Shown: positions 63,101 to 64,000 of the stretch, in pieces | Position numbering within the stretch: position 1 is the stretch's first letter | Layout of the letters: the number at the start of each line of letters is the position of its first letter | Assembly: GCA_036924285.1 (NCBI GenBank) | Contig: JAYKYS010000146.1 | Location: 1 to 64,000 of the forward strand | DNA from: Asterella californica | Taxonomy: Eukaryota > Streptophyta > Marchantiopsida > Marchantiales > Aytoniaceae | DNA length: 64,000 nt | Direction: 5' to 3' | The notes under the pieces: generated by a model | Seen by the model: the letters and a program-made list of their open reading frames with translations, nothing else | Told to the model about the DNA's origin: nothing | Database searches by the model: none | Position numbers and translations under genes: made by a program

Positions 63101-64000
63101 TTGTGGACACTGAATGTGAAGGACCTGGACACCCTGGTGGACCTCTACCCTGAGCTGGCTGTCCCTCTGCAGCAGGGCTTCCGCCAACACCTCCAGAATC
63201 ACCTGCAGCGCTCCCCTGGCCATAAATGGTATGCTGCAACTACTCTGCATCCATGTAAATGAGGCGTTCAAGTGCAACATGCAATCATCAGTGATGAAAG
63301 TCAGTCGATGCAGCACTGCTGCCTTTCATGGTCTTGACTGTCCACTCGTGAGTGCAGATGCTCCTGTTGTTGTGCCAATTGGCAATAGGTTTCTGTTTCC
63401 CATTTTTGACTGGTGCATATGCGCATTTTGCACATTCACCTGCCTCTTCCTTGGCATGCTCATAGAGTTGTCAACAAGCCCTACTTTCTGTTACGAAGAT
63501 TTCTGTTACAAAGGTTTCTGTTTGCCAGCAGTTATGCAATGGGGTGTAGCAGGTAGCTATGCACACCACCTTGCCTGAAAGCAGCTGCAGGCTGCTGCCT
63601 TCTCTGTCACATACGCTCTTATGTTGCATTGAGCAAGTGTTGCTGGAGGTGCAACACCCTACAGCTGCAGTTACAGCCACAGACTTCTTAGTAGCAGAGT
63701 GCAAGTTGTCCTGCTGTATGACTTCCTAGGAGCAACTTGCAAGTTATGTGACCGTATGCAGGGCTCACATTCTGAAAAGGTATTCAGCTTTGCCAGATGA
63801 CGAGAAACCTTTCACGGTCGCAGCAAGCCGCAGAAAGGTTGCTAGAAATGATAGCATGGACAAGGGCAAGGCACATTATCAGGATGAGGCACACAGCGAC
63901 CTTGATGATGATGAGTCTGTTGACTCACGTGAACAAACGCTGTCTGGGCTGCCAGATGGGTCAGGTGAAAGGCCACAATCAGCTGCATGGCGCCCCGATG
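54139..64000 (+). CDS. Six-transmembrane cation channel with cyclic-nucleotide-binding domain, 3' partial
   Basis: Exons: 54139-54268, 54487-54556, 55701-55843, 56791-56957, 57517-57618, 58192-58375, 59398-59587, 60514-60671, 61190-61299, 61766-61880, 62453-62561, 63067-63228, and one from 63762 to 63965 or beyond. Phases agree. Domains: cytosolic N-terminus from MRESGQSGEP; S1 (WIFVMGSIDLWYTAFLMPVL); S2-S3 (FYWADIFMRFRMGF; TFLTDFIAACPAIP); S4 with spaced Arg (RHIVLLLRLARMRRVF); S5 (VFMLMLTYVTFWLLNLLG); pore with filter TTTGLGD; S6 (MLLGVFLFGLIVNT); C-linker; cyclic-nucleotide-binding fold (LKPYSLPAGHAACQEGD, ILGETSIL, CTLWTLNVKDLDTL); acidic tail. Plasma-membrane or ciliary K+/cation flux gated by voltage and/or cyclic nucleotides is inferred. 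The usual GYGD filter is GLGD. The intron after 62561 has a GC donor. The C-terminus lies outside the window. Confidence 0.92.
55896..56290 (-). mobile_element. Ty3/gypsy fragment (RNase H tail and linker) in channel intron
   Basis: On the minus strand the sequence encodes FVQYQLKAKPGKFNVADPLS, the signature that ends RNase H in Ty3 elements. An Ala/Thr/Asp-rich linker follows, and then the lead-in to the integrase finger (AYAADPMF). It lies in the intron 55844-56790, antisense to the channel. It covers the segment missing from the copy at 38110-41257, so it is probably the same or a sister family. Confidence 0.78.
59241..59292. repeat. 13-bp tandem repeat with palindromic core, 4 copies
   Basis: gctactcatgagt is repeated at 59241, 59254, 59267 and 59280, the last with one change. 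The core actcatgagt is a perfect inverted repeat. It lies in the channel intron before the pore exon (59398). Confidence 0.95.
60150..60205. repeat. GGGCA-type simple repeat
   Basis: Repeated gggca(g) units, about 50 bases, in the channel intron between the pore exon and the C-linker exon. Simple sequence without a recognised function. Confidence 0.9.
62763..62796. repeat. Interstitial telomere-like CCCTAAA repeats
   Basis: aaccctaaagcaccctaaaccctaaagc holds three CCCTAAA heptamers, one pair adjacent, in the channel intron 62562-63066. It matches the Arabidopsis/Chlorella-type telomere unit. Confidence 0.8.

Noticed and set aside
1..64000. tRNA, rRNA or other structured RNA genes
   Set aside because: None could be recognised by eye on either strand. 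A tRNAscan or Infernal run would settle this.

Overview
The window is nuclear DNA of a eukaryote, most likely a green alga (Chlorophyta, perhaps Trebouxiophyceae). The genes are split into many short exons with GT-AG introns. The first gene is a plant-type kinesin-7 with the DUF3490 C-terminal region, and another encodes a cyclophilin with a bipartite chloroplast/thylakoid-lumen presequence. Telomere-like CCCTAAA motifs of the Arabidopsis/Chlorella type occur inside the sequence. The algal assignment is an inference from these features, not a species identification. All exon models below were assembled by hand by matching splice sites and reading phase. No RNA evidence was available.

Layout. 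131-13136 (+): 19 exons of a kinesin-7 (NACK/HINKEL-like); its 5' exons lie before the window. 13810-23958 (-): a large gene, convergent with the kinesin, encoding a degenerate macro-like domain followed by Ser/Thr/Ala-rich repeats and a duplicated C-terminal module. 24858-25300 (-): a two-exon Mpo1-like (DUF962) membrane protein. 25937-30533 (-): an OTU-family cysteine protease with predicted N-terminal membrane segments and a three-copy repeat. 31002-34129 (+): a thylakoid-lumen type cyclophilin, divergent from the OTU gene across a 468-bp promoter region. 34425-41257: two diverged repeat copies that bracket an unidentified six-exon gene (35514-37825, +) and a decayed Ty3/gypsy chromovirus (about 38110-41257, +). 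42054-43493 (+) and 44252-46087 (-): incomplete sets of exons of two unrecognised genes. 47304-49785 (-): a complete seven-exon pepsin-like aspartic protease with a signal peptide. 50.7-53.0 kb: wrecks of a Penelope-type reverse transcriptase (+) and a LINE (-). 54139 to the window end (+): a six-transmembrane cyclic-nucleotide-binding cation channel whose 3' end lies outside. One of its introns carries an antisense Ty3 fragment.

The genes do not form a pathway. They are independent housekeeping or regulatory genes (cell division motor, ubiquitin protease, plastid foldase, vacuolar/secreted protease, ion channel) in a repeat-rich stretch. Coding exons of several genes carry single-base indels, mostly at short homopolymers. 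The host reading frames around them are otherwise intact, so assembly errors should be excluded before any gene is called a pseudogene. CpG is scarce over most of the window and concentrated near gene starts.
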